The notes beneath the pieces are model-generated. The model did not search any database, was not told the DNA's origin, and saw nothing but the letters and a program-made list of their open reading frames with translations. A stretch of 13,187 nt of DNA from Candidatus Hodarchaeota archaeon. GTDB taxonomy: Archaea; Asgardarchaeota; Heimdallarchaeia; Hodarchaeales; Hodarchaeaceae. Both the position numbers and the translations under genes were made by a program. Positions 1 to 7,580 of the stretch are shown here, piece after piece. Where the stretch lies: positions 1 through 13,187 of the forward strand of contig JAEOSP010000707.1 in NCBI GenBank assembly GCA_016840305.1. The letters are read 5' to 3'. Numbering within the stretch: position 1 is the first letter of the stretch; each line of letters begins with the position of its first letter.

Positions 1-1302
1 AATCATTTAGGAACAATTGAAAAAATGATTCATGTAGACAAATTATCTACGAGAAAATCAGCCAAAAGTTGGATAGGGATTGGTAACGTAACTTGGAAGA
101 ATGTTAGAGAAAAAGCATATTTTCTTAGCTTGAAGAAAAATATACCCCCAGAATTACTGAAAATTGATCCAACTAAATATATGGATATTTTTATCCCTTC
201 GGAGCAGAGAGTAATCACTAATCCTGAATTTAAATTTAAAATATCCATAAAAGCATATCGACTCATGCCTAATGGAGGGCAACTGTTGATAAAGGCTCCA
301 AAAGATTGGTTGATATCCCCAAATGTGCTAGATATTACGGAATTGAACCTTTTCAAACCTTATGAGTTTGAGATCAAAGGAAATCTTGAATCTAATGTAT
401 CATATGGAACTTATTCAATAGAATTTGTATTTGAAAGTAAAGCAAGACAGGAAACCAGAAGAGTCCCATTCTTAGTCATCCCTGATCAAACTAAACCAAA
501 ATTATTGGACTTACCTTTGATAGATAACAAATCTATTGTGTCCTTAGAAAACAACTCATTAAAAGTTCAAAGTTCAAAGGATTTTGTCGCATCCCTTGTG
601 AAAGTCTCATATAAGGGATTTGATTTCTTAACGTCCAATTTTCCGAATTATCAACCATCTGTGCTTTTCAACAAAGACCCTGGTGGACTTTTTATTGTTC
701 CAATAGGACGAAATGATGAACTTGATGATATGGCTTTTCTGAAAGAAAAATACTCCTCAAATCAAGTAACTTCAGATATCTGGACAGGAATTGAATATTC
801 CGTCAAAATTAATGAGAGAAAATCCCTAAAAGGATTTGAGATGAATGTTGCTTACGAAATTCTGGGAGGAAATGCTAGTATCATCAGACTTCGACAAACT
901 ATACATAACCCAACCTCTGCTTCCCAAGATTTCAGGACAATTACCATAATGTTCGTGGCTATGGATGGTAATATTGAAAATGTCGTTACTAATTTTCCAT
1001 CAGAAGAATCAACCCCATATCGATTTTTTAGGGAAAATCCTGTACCTGCTGGTGGTATGGGATCTGAGAAACTTAATCACGTAACATTTACCAAAAACGG
1101 TAGATCTCTATCCGTTCTCAGGTCAAGTAATCCGCAAAATAAATTTGTATTTTTTGATATTGGAAAAATGATTCTTGTTGGATTCTATACCTATTGGGTT
1201 CTTGATCCAAATCAGACTAAAGAATTGTCCAACTTTCTTGTCATTGACAAGTCTTCAGATCAATTCCTTGATGATATTCGTCAGATTTTTCATGAAGTCT
1301 AA
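1..1302 (+). CDS. 3' part of an unrecognised beta-rich protein with a NEW3-like domain
   Basis: The reading frame is open from the first base, so the gene probably begins upstream. The first ATG (25) has only a weak AGGA 12 bases before it. Numbering from that ATG, residues about 55-150 look like an Ig-like NEW3 (NPCBM-associated) domain: an APKDWLISP stretch, an extended strand region, then YGTYSIEFVFES, the usual 'APxxW...GTY' layout. Residues about 160-420 are a second beta-rich region (WTGIEYSVKINE, RLRQTIHNPTSASQDFRTI) that could be a carbohydrate-associated beta-sandwich. No catalytic motif, signal peptide or membrane segment is visible in the part present. NEW3 domains usually accompany carbohydrate-active or de-N-acetylase enzymes, so this may be the C-terminal part of such an enzyme. 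That is inference and I do not assign a function. It converges with the ABC operon to its right. Confidence 0.7.
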   Translation, partial: NHLGTIEKMIHVDKLSTRKSAKSWIGIGNVTWKNVREKAYFLSLKKNIPPELLKIDPTKYMDIFIPSEQRVITNPEFKFKISIKAYRLMPNGGQLLIKAPKDWLISPNVLDITELNLFKPYEFEIKGNLESNVSYGTYSIEFVFESKARQETRRVPFLVIPDQTKPKLLDLPLIDNKSIVSLENNSLKVQSSKDFVASLVKVSYKGFDFLTSNFPNYQPSVLFNKDPGGLFIVPIGRNDELDDMAFLKEKYSSNQVTSDIWTGIEYSVKINERKSLKGFEMNVAYEILGGNASIIRLRQTIHNPTSASQDFRTITIMFVAMDGNIENVVTNFPSEESTPYRFFRENPVPAGGMGSEKLNHVTFTKNGRSLSVLRSSNPQNKFVFFDIGKMILVGFYTYWVLDPNQTKELSNFLVIDKSSDQFLDDIRQIFHEV

Positions 1303-1378
1303 TCAATCGGTTTCACCCTTTCTTTAATACAATCATAGATGTTCTGAGATCAATACCCAAAATTATGTAATTAAGATA

Positions 1379-1394
1379 AGAAAAAAGAAAAGAG
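1379..1394 (-). terminator. T-rich terminator after the ABC permease gene
   Basis: Just past the permease stop, the minus strand reads a pyrimidine-rich stretch with runs of T4 and T6 (A-rich on the plus strand). Archaeal RNA polymerase commonly terminates at such T-runs without needing a hairpin. Confidence 0.45.
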
Positions 1395-1405
1395 AGGAGA
1401 GTTGC

Positions 1406-2251
1406 TTAAAAAGCAAGTTCTCTGCGCTGAAAAACATAAAGTGCTAAAACAAGAGCACCTAAGCCTACACCAAAGACAATTAAGAATTCAGGTATAAAAT
1501 TCTCCAATAAAACTTCCCAAGGTTGTGTTACCCATGTTTGAATTCGTCCAGCAGTTAGATAGTGGAACATGGATAAACCTGCAACAAAATTGCCTATGTC
1601 CCCAGCTGTACCCCCAGCACTTGCAACCAACATACCTAATCGCTCTCCAATATATGATCCAAGAACAACACCTGCTGCTGCTCCCATTGATCGATTGGTT
1701 TTAAGGAAAAGTGTGGCACAGAGAAAAGCAAGAGAACCTAAAGCAAAGAACTTTAGCGTTACTCCTGATAAAGCTAGGTAAACTGCACTTGCATTGATTG
1801 GTTCATTCATAAATTCTGAAGACAGGATCAGAATGGTACCAACCATGATGGGATATAGAAGTTGGTAAGTCACATAAACTGAATACTTCTCTAACATATA
1901 TTTCCAACGAGGAATTGGATATGACAAAGTAATATCCAGAGTAGCTCTGTCTACTTCACTACTCAAGATACGTACAGGCATAAAAATAGTTATGAAGATC
2001 ATAATAAAATCGATCCAAACAAATATATACATTACTATTATCCCTTGCCAGCTATCGAACATTCCCTCAGCCAGATCGCCTAACATTACTTTATATATTT
2101 CGTTTTCCATAATTGCGGCGAAAGCTTCAGCTTGGGCTTCAAGTTCTGGCCAAATAGCAGCGATTATTGGGATAAATATAATTACAAATACAGGGGGTAC
2201 TATTCCAATTAGCCAATTTTTCTTTAAATTCTTGAAATAAGTTGTTAACAT
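1406..2251 (-). CDS. ABC-2 type exporter permease subunit
   Basis: This 281-residue integral membrane protein is the likely translocation subunit paired with the ATPase encoded immediately upstream. Six hydrophobic segments are visible at about residues 14-34, 70-97, 126-144, 159-184, 189-211 and 255-274. The loop after the second segment (EVDRATLDITLSYPIPRWKY, about 99-118) matches the ABC-2 permease pattern E..xxTLdxxLSxPixR, thought to contact the ATPase. The protein ends in FQRREL, also typical of the family. An acidic, Ala-rich region at about 36-62 lies between segments 1 and 2. The start is well supported: TGAGGTGA (2258-2265) sits just before the ATG and contains the TGA stop of the ATPase gene, so the two genes are probably translationally coupled. 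The substrate cannot be told; homologues export drugs, peptides, lipids or other small molecules. Confidence 0.9.
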   Translation of the reverse strand: MLTTYFKNLKKNWLIGIVPPVFVIIFIPIIAAIWPELEAQAEAFAAIMENEIYKVMLGDLAEGMFDSWQGIIVMYIFVWIDFIMIFITIFMPVRILSSEVDRATLDITLSYPIPRWKYMLEKYSVYVTYQLLYPIMVGTILILSSEFMNEPINASAVYLALSGVTLKFFALGSLAFLCATLFLKTNRSMGAAAGVVLGSYIGERLGMLVASAGGTAGDIGNFVAGLSMFHYLTAGRIQTWVTQPWEVLLENFIPEFLIVFGVGLGALVLALYVFQRRELAF

Positions 2252-2262
2252 TTAATTTCACC

Positions 2263-3204
2263 TCATTTATAATATTGCAAAAATATCTCCTCTAGATCAG
2301 CATCCTCAATAGCTAACCGTAGAACATGATACTTAGCTAGAAATTTCAACAAGCTATCCACATCTTCTCTTATCCGGAGTGTGTAAGTTCTCTTCTTAAT
2401 TTGTTTTACATCAATGATTGATGGAATAGTTGAAAAATCCTGTTCTGTAGGCATTTTATTGACATCTTGAAAGGTTACACGAACATTCTGCATGAATTTC
2501 TCCCGTAAACTCTCCACATTCTCAACTAGAATCATTTTACCCTCTTTGATAATACCCACACGGTCACAAACAGCTTGAACCTCTGCTAAATCATGTGAAC
2601 TTAGAAAAATTGTAATTCCTTCTTCATGACTTAATTTCCTTATTAATCTGTGGAAATTAGCGGCCATCAGAGGATCTAATCCTGATATTGGTTCATCGAG
2701 TATTAAAAACTCTGGTTTTGCAGACAAAGCTGCCATTAATCCGACTTGCTGTTTGTTACCGCTCGATAATGACCCAATTTTTAATGTTAGATCCACTCGG
2801 AAAATTGATTTCAATTCTTTCAGGAATTCACGGTCCATAGGACGATAATTCGAATAATAGTCAAGTAATTCATTCCCCGTAAAATTCTCATATAATGCGA
2901 TATCACCGGGCATATAACCAATTCGTTCACGAATGGCCATTGTGTCATCGTGATGTGATAAACCAAAAACAGTTATATTTCCATTCTGAATTTTGAGATA
3001 ATCTAATACAGCCCGCATAGTTGTAGTTTTCCCTGCACCGTTTGGTCCAAGAAATCCGAAAATTTCTCCTTTTATAACATCAAAAGTGACATCTTGTGCT
3101 CCAACAACTTTTCTACCGATCTTTCGGGGGCCTATTTTTAATTCTCTTCCATAAATCTTTGTTAAATTTCTTACAGCTAAAATTGCAGTAATTTTAATCA
3201 CCAA
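2263..3204 (-). CDS. ABC transporter ATP-binding subunit (ABC-2 exporter)
   Basis: Cytoplasmic ATPase that powers the adjacent permease. Counting from the TTG at 3204 (313 residues): Walker A GPNGAGKT at 53-60, Q-loop position GYMPGD at 97-101, signature SSGNKQQ at 148-153, Walker B FLILDEP at 166-172, D-loop SGLDP at 174-178 and switch histidine SSH at 202-204. The C-terminal stretch of about 90 residues is the extension usual in this exporter class. The Q-loop glutamine is replaced by glycine, as I recall from a known 'GYLPG' subgroup, so this is not by itself a sign of inactivity. The start is uncertain. TTG (3204) and GTG (3201) have no Shine-Dalgarno site. GGTGAT (3197-3202) instead fits an ATT start at 3190-3192, giving MTAILAVRNLTKIYG, a typical family N-terminus. 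The gene leads the operon; its stop overlaps the permease ribosome site. Confidence 0.93.
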   Translation of the reverse strand: MVIKITAILAVRNLTKIYGRELKIGPRKIGRKVVGAQDVTFDVIKGEIFGFLGPNGAGKTTTMRAVLDYLKIQNGNITVFGLSHHDDTMAIRERIGYMPGDIALYENFTGNELLDYYSNYRPMDREFLKELKSIFRVDLTLKIGSLSSGNKQQVGLMAALSAKPEFLILDEPISGLDPLMAANFHRLIRKLSHEEGITIFLSSHDLAEVQAVCDRVGIIKEGKMILVENVESLREKFMQNVRVTFQDVNKMPTEQDFSTIPSIIDVKQIKKRTYTLRIREDVDSLLKFLAKYHVLRLAIEDADLEEIFLQYYK

Positions 3205-3565
3205 CTCATTTGTTTAACATTATTTCATGAATTGCGCAACTGAAGCAACTTGTAGAAATAATGTTTTTAAGCATTTCTTCTCATAAGAAGGGATCTCATT
3301 TCATGAATGAGAGATTGTGAGAATATAAACACTTTTCTCTGGCTTTCTTGCTGAAAATCGTTCCTGTAAATATCTTGTTACGCTTATTCATTGATTGACT
3401 AGTGGTGTAAATTGACATAGTAATCAGATAGAAATATGTAGTTCAATATTAATGAGAACTGATATATCAATGCGATTTTCAAAGGATTTTTGCGTTTTGA
3501 TTCCAGTAGAGTAAAGTACATAAGTTAACAATAGTTATCTTTTACATACGAATAGGTAATGAAAT
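3205..3565. other. Divergent intergenic region, ABC operon / peroxiredoxin
   Basis: About 360 bases with no credible gene on either strand. Besides the ABC promoter and its inverted repeat, it holds a short perfect inverted repeat, TCTCATT / AATGAGA (3294-3300 and 3306-3312, loop TCATG). A TATA-like GAATATAAAC lies at 3321-3330 on the plus strand; if used, it would give the peroxiredoxin gene an untranslated leader of about 215 bases. I see no clear promoter closer to that gene and no tRNA or structured RNA. Confidence 0.5.
3216..3271 (-). promoter_or_regulatory. Putative promoter of the ABC operon with flanking 11-base inverted repeat
   Basis: On the minus strand CTTAAAAACAT (about 3261-3271) resembles an archaeal TATA box and would place the transcription start near 3240, some 35 bases before the coding start. 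AACATTATTTC (3216-3226) and GAAATAATGTT (3255-3265) form a perfect 11-base inverted repeat bracketing that predicted start. The outer arm overlaps the TATA-like element. This is compatible with an operator, but the box and start are assigned by eye. Confidence 0.4.
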
Positions 3566-4066
3566 ATGGCAGATCCAGTAATACAAGGTGGTACCAAACT
3601 TAAAATAGGTGATGAAGCTCCAGATTTTGCTTTACCAGCACAAGATGGTAAAAAAATACGCTTATCGAGCTTTCGAGGAGAAAAAAACGTCATGCTAGCT
3701 TTTTATCCTCAGGATTTTACTCCAGTGTGCTCACACCAATTACCTTCATATAGCAAGCAAATTAATAAATTTGAATCTCTAAACACTCAAGTTCTAGCAA
3801 TTGGAGTAGCCTCTATCCCAGTCCATATTGCTTGGATTGATTCTTTGGAAGGATTGAATTTCCCTTTACTTGCAGATTGGGTTCCTCCTGGTGAGGTTAG
3901 CAAAAGATATGATGCTTTCATTCCACGAATTGGCTTTGGAAAACGAGCGATTTTTATCATTGATAAAAAAGGCATCATTCAATATATTGATATCCCTCAC
4001 GAATTGAATGAGGGGCCTCCAAACGAGGAAAAAATCTTTGAAGCTTTAGAGAAGCTTCAAGCTTAA
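3566..4066 (+). CDS. Peroxiredoxin (AhpC/TSA family, single cysteine)
   Basis: A 166-residue thioredoxin-fold peroxidase that should reduce hydrogen peroxide or organic hydroperoxides in the cytoplasm. The active site P-x(3)-T-x(2)-C is present as PQDFTPVC, with Pro48, Thr52 and peroxidatic Cys55. Arg127 in [11 protein letters not shown] fits the conserved active-site arginine. The N-terminal [15 protein letters not shown] is characteristic of the family. Cys55 is the only cysteine: position 60, where many BCP/PrxQ enzymes have the resolving cysteine, is proline. It should therefore work by a 1-Cys mechanism, needing an external thiol partner; none is encoded nearby. AGGT at 3554-3557 supports the ATG. 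It converges with the amidohydrolase gene, only 28 bases away. AhpE-like or PrxQ-like affiliation cannot be settled by eye. Confidence 0.93.
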   Translation: MADPVIQGGTKLKIGDEAPDFALPAQDGKKIRLSSFRGEKNVMLAFYPQDFTPVCSHQLPSYSKQINKFESLNTQVLAIGVASIPVHIAWIDSLEGLNFPLLADWVPPGEVSKRYDAFIPRIGFGKRAIFIIDKKGIIQYIDIPHELNEGPPNEEKIFEALEKLQA

Positions 4067-4090
4067 TCCTCTTTACTTTTTGATTCTTTA
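4040..4090 (+). terminator. Hairpin plus T-rich tract at the peroxiredoxin 3' end
   Basis: GAAGCTT (4040-4046) and AAGCTTC (4052-4058) form a perfect 7-base stem with loop TAGAG inside the last codons of the gene. It is followed by T-rich sequence (about 4067-4090, including T3, T5 and T3 runs). The T-rich part suits archaeal termination between these convergent genes; the hairpin may be incidental. Confidence 0.4.
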
Positions 4091-4094
4091 GAAT

Positions 4095-5447
4095 TTATAG
4101 AGGGACAACCCTAGGCGTTAAATCAAGCCTATCCCACAGTTTAACTGCAGAATCCTTTGACTGTTGACTGACCTCGCTCGCATCAAGAGAGGTATGAACT
4201 CCATTTTTGACGACAGTTTTTCCGTTTACTATAACTTGTTTAATATCTCTTCTTGAGAAGGACCCATAAACTAGATGCCCATAGACATTTCCTTCATGTA
4301 TTGGAGTAGGAAGAGCTGAACAGTCGAAAATCACGAAATCACCTTTTTTTCCTTCTTCAACTGAACCAATTTGATCACGCAATCCAATAGCCTGAGCAGC
4401 ATTAATAGTAATCATTTGTACGACTTCTAAGGGGGTAGGTACTTGACTAGGATTACGGTGGTTTAATTTATGCATTAAGTAGGCAGTTCTCATGTTCTCA
4501 ATAGCATCATATATGAAACCATCATTCCCTACGCCGATGTTTATCCCTTTTGAAAGCATTTCTGGAAGTTGAGCTATTCCGACCGCATTCAACTCATTAC
4601 TCTTGGGATTATGAGCTATATTTGTGTTAGTTTCAGCGATTAGGTCAATTTCACGTTGATTAATATGTACAGCGTGTGCTAGCGCTGTTCTTGGCCCTAG
4701 AAATCCTTCATCATAAAGTCTTTCAACAGTACGTTTTCCATACCTCTCAAGATTGTGCTGAAGGTCGACTAGTCCTTCAGAGGTATGGATTGTTTTAAAG
4801 GAATTGGTTTTTTCTGCATATTCAACTGTTTTATGAATTAAGTCATCTGAAACTGTAAAAGATGCATGTAAACAGTACACACCATGTACTAGGGTCTTTT
4901 TAGGATCATTTTGCGTAATAAATCGTCTGTTCTCCTCAAGTCCCCTTCTCCCTTCTTCTTCTGAACGACGTTCAGTTGCTTCAAAACAAATAGCCCCTCT
5001 CGTACCCACATCTTGTGTGGCTTTACTTATGCGATCAAGAGATCCCTCAATTGCATTAGGCCCTGAATAAGTATCCAGATAGGCAGTAACCCCATTTAAA
5101 GCTAATTCATACACTGCGTATAATGTGGATGTATAAGCATCTTCTAGTGTCAATGCTTCATCCATCGGCCACCAAATTCGTTGTAAGTTTTGAGTAAAGT
5201 CGGTTGGAGGCGTAATATTCATTGGTGCGCCACGGAGTAATGCAGAATATAGGTGAGTATGTGCACATATAAAACCTGGGAAAATAACCTGATTTTCACA
5301 ATCGATAATTTTATCAGCATTCACTTTAATCTCTTTATCTATTTTAACGATGTTTCCTCCCTCAAGAAACACATCCATATTGGATTTTATTTCATTGTTT
5401 GCATTCATGGTTACTAGTAAACCATTTTTTAATAATAGGCTCTCCAT
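4095..5447 (-). CDS. SsnA-like amidohydrolase (cytosine/adenosine/S-adenosylhomocysteine deaminase superfamily)
   Basis: A 450-residue metal-dependent hydrolase. From the ATG at 5447: metal ligands His63 and His65 (HTH in PGFICAHTHLYS), His221 and Asp309 (GVGNDGF). Glu224 (HTSE) fits the catalytic H-x-x-E, and His194 and His261 (LAHAVH) fit substrate or active-site histidines of the S-adenosylhomocysteine deaminase fold. The flanking composite beta domain is present at both ends (residues 1-55 and about 365-420). The stretch QNLQRIWWPMDEALTLED, then CFEATERRSEEE...EENRRFI, resembles the SsnA subgroup more than MtaD-type deaminases. The substrate of SsnA is not established, so I give only the superfamily. 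An in-frame TTG at 5504 would add 19 residues with no family match; the ATG has AAAGGTAAG before it. No selenium- or purine-metabolism neighbours are present. Confidence 0.88.
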   Translation of the reverse strand: MESLLLKNGLLVTMNANNEIKSNMDVFLEGGNIVKIDKEIKVNADKIIDCENQVIFPGFICAHTHLYSALLRGAPMNITPPTDFTQNLQRIWWPMDEALTLEDAYTSTLYAVYELALNGVTAYLDTYSGPNAIEGSLDRISKATQDVGTRGAICFEATERRSEEEGRRGLEENRRFITQNDPKKTLVHGVYCLHASFTVSDDLIHKTVEYAEKTNSFKTIHTSEGLVDLQHNLERYGKRTVERLYDEGFLGPRTALAHAVHINQREIDLIAETNTNIAHNPKSNELNAVGIAQLPEMLSKGINIGVGNDGFIYDAIENMRTAYLMHKLNHRNPSQVPTPLEVVQMITINAAQAIGLRDQIGSVEEGKKGDFVIFDCSALPTPIHEGNVYGHLVYGSFSRRDIKQVIVNGKTVVKNGVHTSLDASEVSQQSKDSAVKLWDRLDLTPRVVPL

Positions 5448-5484
5448 CAGACTTACCTTTCGTATAATTAAATTGAAAGAATTA

Positions 5485-5515
5485 AATTGTAGTTCTACTA
5501 CCAATTAAATATTTG
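5485..5515 (-). promoter_or_regulatory. Putative promoter and operator of the amidohydrolase gene
   Basis: On the minus strand a TATA-like AATATTTAAT (about 5505-5514) would start transcription around 5485. Immediately downstream is an inverted repeat, GTAGT TCT ACTAC (5489-5501), extended by AATT on both sides with one bulged C (5485-5506). It covers the gap between TATA box and start, where a repressor could block polymerase. Assigned by eye. Confidence 0.4.
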
Positions 5516-5559
5516 ATAATTTGAATTTTGCCATACCTCGAGAATTTAATTGAATCAGG

Positions 5560-5568
5560 AAAAAAAAA
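5560..5568 (-). terminator. T9 terminator after the alpha/beta-hydrolase gene
   Basis: Nine consecutive T on the minus strand about 14 bases past the stop codon, inside a longer pyrimidine-rich stretch. This is a strong archaeal-type termination signal and separates the gene from the amidohydrolase downstream. Confidence 0.6.
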
Positions 5569-5581
5569 GGAGAGAAGGAAG

Positions 5582-7375
5582 TTATGGAAGACTATAAGCA
5601 CCTGAAATTGCAATAATCCAGGTAATTATCAGTGCAACCACAAAAGACCCTAGATAGATTTTTCCTGTTTTTTGATAGAAGTAGGTTAACAAGAAGAGTA
5701 GCAACGTGAATTGTGGAATCGCTTGCATTAAGAAAATTTGAAAGAGGGCAGCCATGGGTATGAAATGGAAAGTTGGAGGGGTACCAAGAAATAGTAGAGG
5801 TAGATAATGGATTGCGAAGATAGCAATCAATCCAGCTAACATTGCATAAATGGATCTTACAAACCATACCAAGTGAGTTTTAGCAAATGTTGAATGCGCT
5901 TTTGGTCGAATTCTTCCAAAGAGATAGATTCCTCCATTAAAAAGGAAGAATAATAAGGATGGGATTAGATAAACAAGGAATTGAGTTAATCTGTATCCCG
6001 TAAACTGCCGTAATACTGGCCACATAAACCGGAATTCTACATGAAGTAAGTTTTCAAATATCGCTACAAATAAATACATACTTATAAAGATAATTGCAGC
6101 AAGTAAGGCCGTTTTTTTGATAATCTTTTTATCAAGAACTTTATTTTCTCTATCAAAGGAGACTCCCATATCATACCAATCAATTCCTTTTTCTTTCGAT
6201 TTTCTAAACCAGAAATAGAAAACTAATCCGGCAATTACGAAATTAAATGTAAACCACCAAAAGAAAGCACTTCCAGTAATTAAATTGGTTATTGGGATGA
6301 CAGATAATCCTAAACCAAGAACAGGAACAAGTAAAAAGGTGATACCACCAATCAGGGTATTAACAGTTGCAGAAATCCACCATGATTTTTCCTCAACCTC
6401 ATATCTATCTGGTAATGGTTGTACTACTTCCTTAAATATATCCATTTCAAGTAATATACTTGCAAAAGGTATGATTGACAAGATTATGCATATAGTAGCT
6501 ACTAAGGTAAATCCTTCTTTGAATTGGTAAATTTGATTATTGGGGTCTAACCAATGACTGTCTGTCAAACCACCTTTCAGAGATTTTCTCATCCAATCGA
6601 CTGTTTCAGCAATCCCTTGGCTATTCCAAGTACCACCAGGATGAGTTGAAGGGATATATGCATAACGTTGAGCGGTCCCAGCAGAAAAAACCCCATAATC
6701 AGTATTTACTTCCGCTGTGAGATTTGTATTATATTCAATCATATCAATGCCGATATTGTACCATTCATCTCGAGGATAGCTATTTAGGTCTTCAAATTGG
6801 CACCATAGTTGAAGATAATTTTTCATTCCCGTTCCAGATATATTTGCTGGTCCTCCACTTTGAATAACTATAGCATCGTGATCAGGGTTTAGCGCAGCGA
6901 TCTTCTTTGCGTTACTTCCTCCCATAGAATGCCCTACAATACCTAGTTTATCCCCATCAACAAATGCTAGATCTTTAAGGAAGTTATAAGAGGCATTCGC
7001 TCCCATATTTGTATCTTCATTTAGAATATCCAATCCTTGCCATGGTGAGGAATCGCCTTGACCGATTTCGGATATTGCTAAAGCTACAAACCCTCGTCTA
7101 GCTAATTCAAGTGCTGCAGGAGCTTCAGTGTCCTTATCATTATTAAAACCATGCATGAGTAGAACACCTGGTAAAGGGTTTTCTGGTGTAGCATAGTTAG
7201 GACGGTAAAGTTTTCCCTCAACAATATCACCAACCTCATCGGAGATTCGAACAAATTCGATATCTATTTTTCCAAAATCCGATTGGAGTTGTGAACCTAG
7301 CGTAATAAATACAACAGAAGTTAGTATAAGTGCTATTAACCATATTTTATTATTCCAGTAATTTCTTGTTGACAT
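5582..7375 (-). CDS. Alpha/beta-hydrolase fused to a multi-span membrane domain
   Basis: A 597-residue protein from the ATG at 7375. Residues 11-29 form an N-terminal membrane anchor or signal. Residues about 40-270 are an alpha/beta-hydrolase: oxyanion loop LLMHGF (72-77), nucleophile elbow GHSMGG with Ser150, and a plausible catalytic His245 (STHPGG). The acid could be Glu195 or a nearby Asp; I cannot fix it. Residues about 287-592 hold roughly eight hydrophobic spans (about 287-308, 333-360, 369-389, 420-440, 466-484, 507-526, 533-564, 574-592). By sequence order the catalytic domain probably lies outside the cell. The domain resembles dienelactone hydrolase/acylaminoacyl-peptidase-like esterases; the substrate is unknown. 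A GTG at 7417 would add 14 residues but lies about at or before the predicted transcription start. AAGGAAGG precedes the ATG. It is divergent from the phospholipase D-like gene. Confidence 0.82.
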   Translation of the reverse strand: MSTRNYWNNKIWLIALILTSVVFITLGSQLQSDFGKIDIEFVRISDEVGDIVEGKLYRPNYATPENPLPGVLLMHGFNNDKDTEAPAALELARRGFVALAISEIGQGDSSPWQGLDILNEDTNMGANASYNFLKDLAFVDGDKLGIVGHSMGGSNAKKIAALNPDHDAIVIQSGGPANISGTGMKNYLQLWCQFEDLNSYPRDEWYNIGIDMIEYNTNLTAEVNTDYGVFSAGTAQRYAYIPSTHPGGTWNSQGIAETVDWMRKSLKGGLTDSHWLDPNNQIYQFKEGFTLVATICIILSIIPFASILLEMDIFKEVVQPLPDRYEVEEKSWWISATVNTLIGGITFLLVPVLGLGLSVIPITNLITGSAFFWWFTFNFVIAGLVFYFWFRKSKEKGIDWYDMGVSFDRENKVLDKKIIKKTALLAAIIFISMYLFVAIFENLLHVEFRFMWPVLRQFTGYRLTQFLVYLIPSLLFFLFNGGIYLFGRIRPKAHSTFAKTHLVWFVRSIYAMLAGLIAIFAIHYLPLLFLGTPPTFHFIPMAALFQIFLMQAIPQFTLLLFLLTYFYQKTGKIYLGSFVVALIITWIIAISGAYSLP

Positions 7376-7409
7376 TTTTTCATTCCTTCCTTTATTGATA
7401 AATTGAGTT

Positions 7410-7441
7410 TGGAACACTTGTCAGCCTAAGTTTTTTAAGAA
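7410..7441 (-). promoter_or_regulatory. Putative promoter of the alpha/beta-hydrolase gene
   Basis: On the minus strand CTTAAAAAAC (about 7431-7440) resembles an archaeal TATA box and the ABC operon box (CTTAAAAAC). It predicts a start near 7410, about 35 bases before the ATG at 7375, and so argues against the upstream GTG start. Confidence 0.4.
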
Positions 7442-7530
7442 CTTATTCTTACCTTTGAGGAAGCTACTACCTCATGAACAAAAGCAATCTTTAAATTTTC
7501 GTGATCTCATTTACATTTTTTATAGCTAAA

Positions 7531-7562
7531 GAAATATAAACATTGGATCGAAAATTCCTTCA
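7531..7562 (+). promoter_or_regulatory. Putative promoter of the phospholipase D-like gene
   Basis: GAAATATAAAC (7531-7541) resembles a TATA box with an A-rich element before it. The expected start is near 7558-7562, some 20 bases before the ATG, leaving room for the GAGGTG ribosome site (7570-7575). Confidence 0.4.
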
Positions 7563-7580
7563 TCTATGTGAGGTGCTTTA

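Noticed and set aside
97..101. Glycine at the Q-loop position of the ABC ATPase as a sign of a dead enzyme (residue numbers of the protein at 2263-3204)
   Set aside because: The GYLPG form is, to my knowledge, common in one subgroup of active exporters, and all other motifs are intact.
1237..1251. CTTGTCA T TGACAAG, a perfect short palindrome resembling the GTTGTCA sites
   Set aside because: It lies inside a coding region and encodes ordinary residues (FLVIDK); no promoter follows.
5592..5867. Second minus-strand open frame inside the membrane hydrolase gene
   Set aside because: It is an out-of-frame shadow without a ribosome site; the membrane-domain frame is clearly the coding one.
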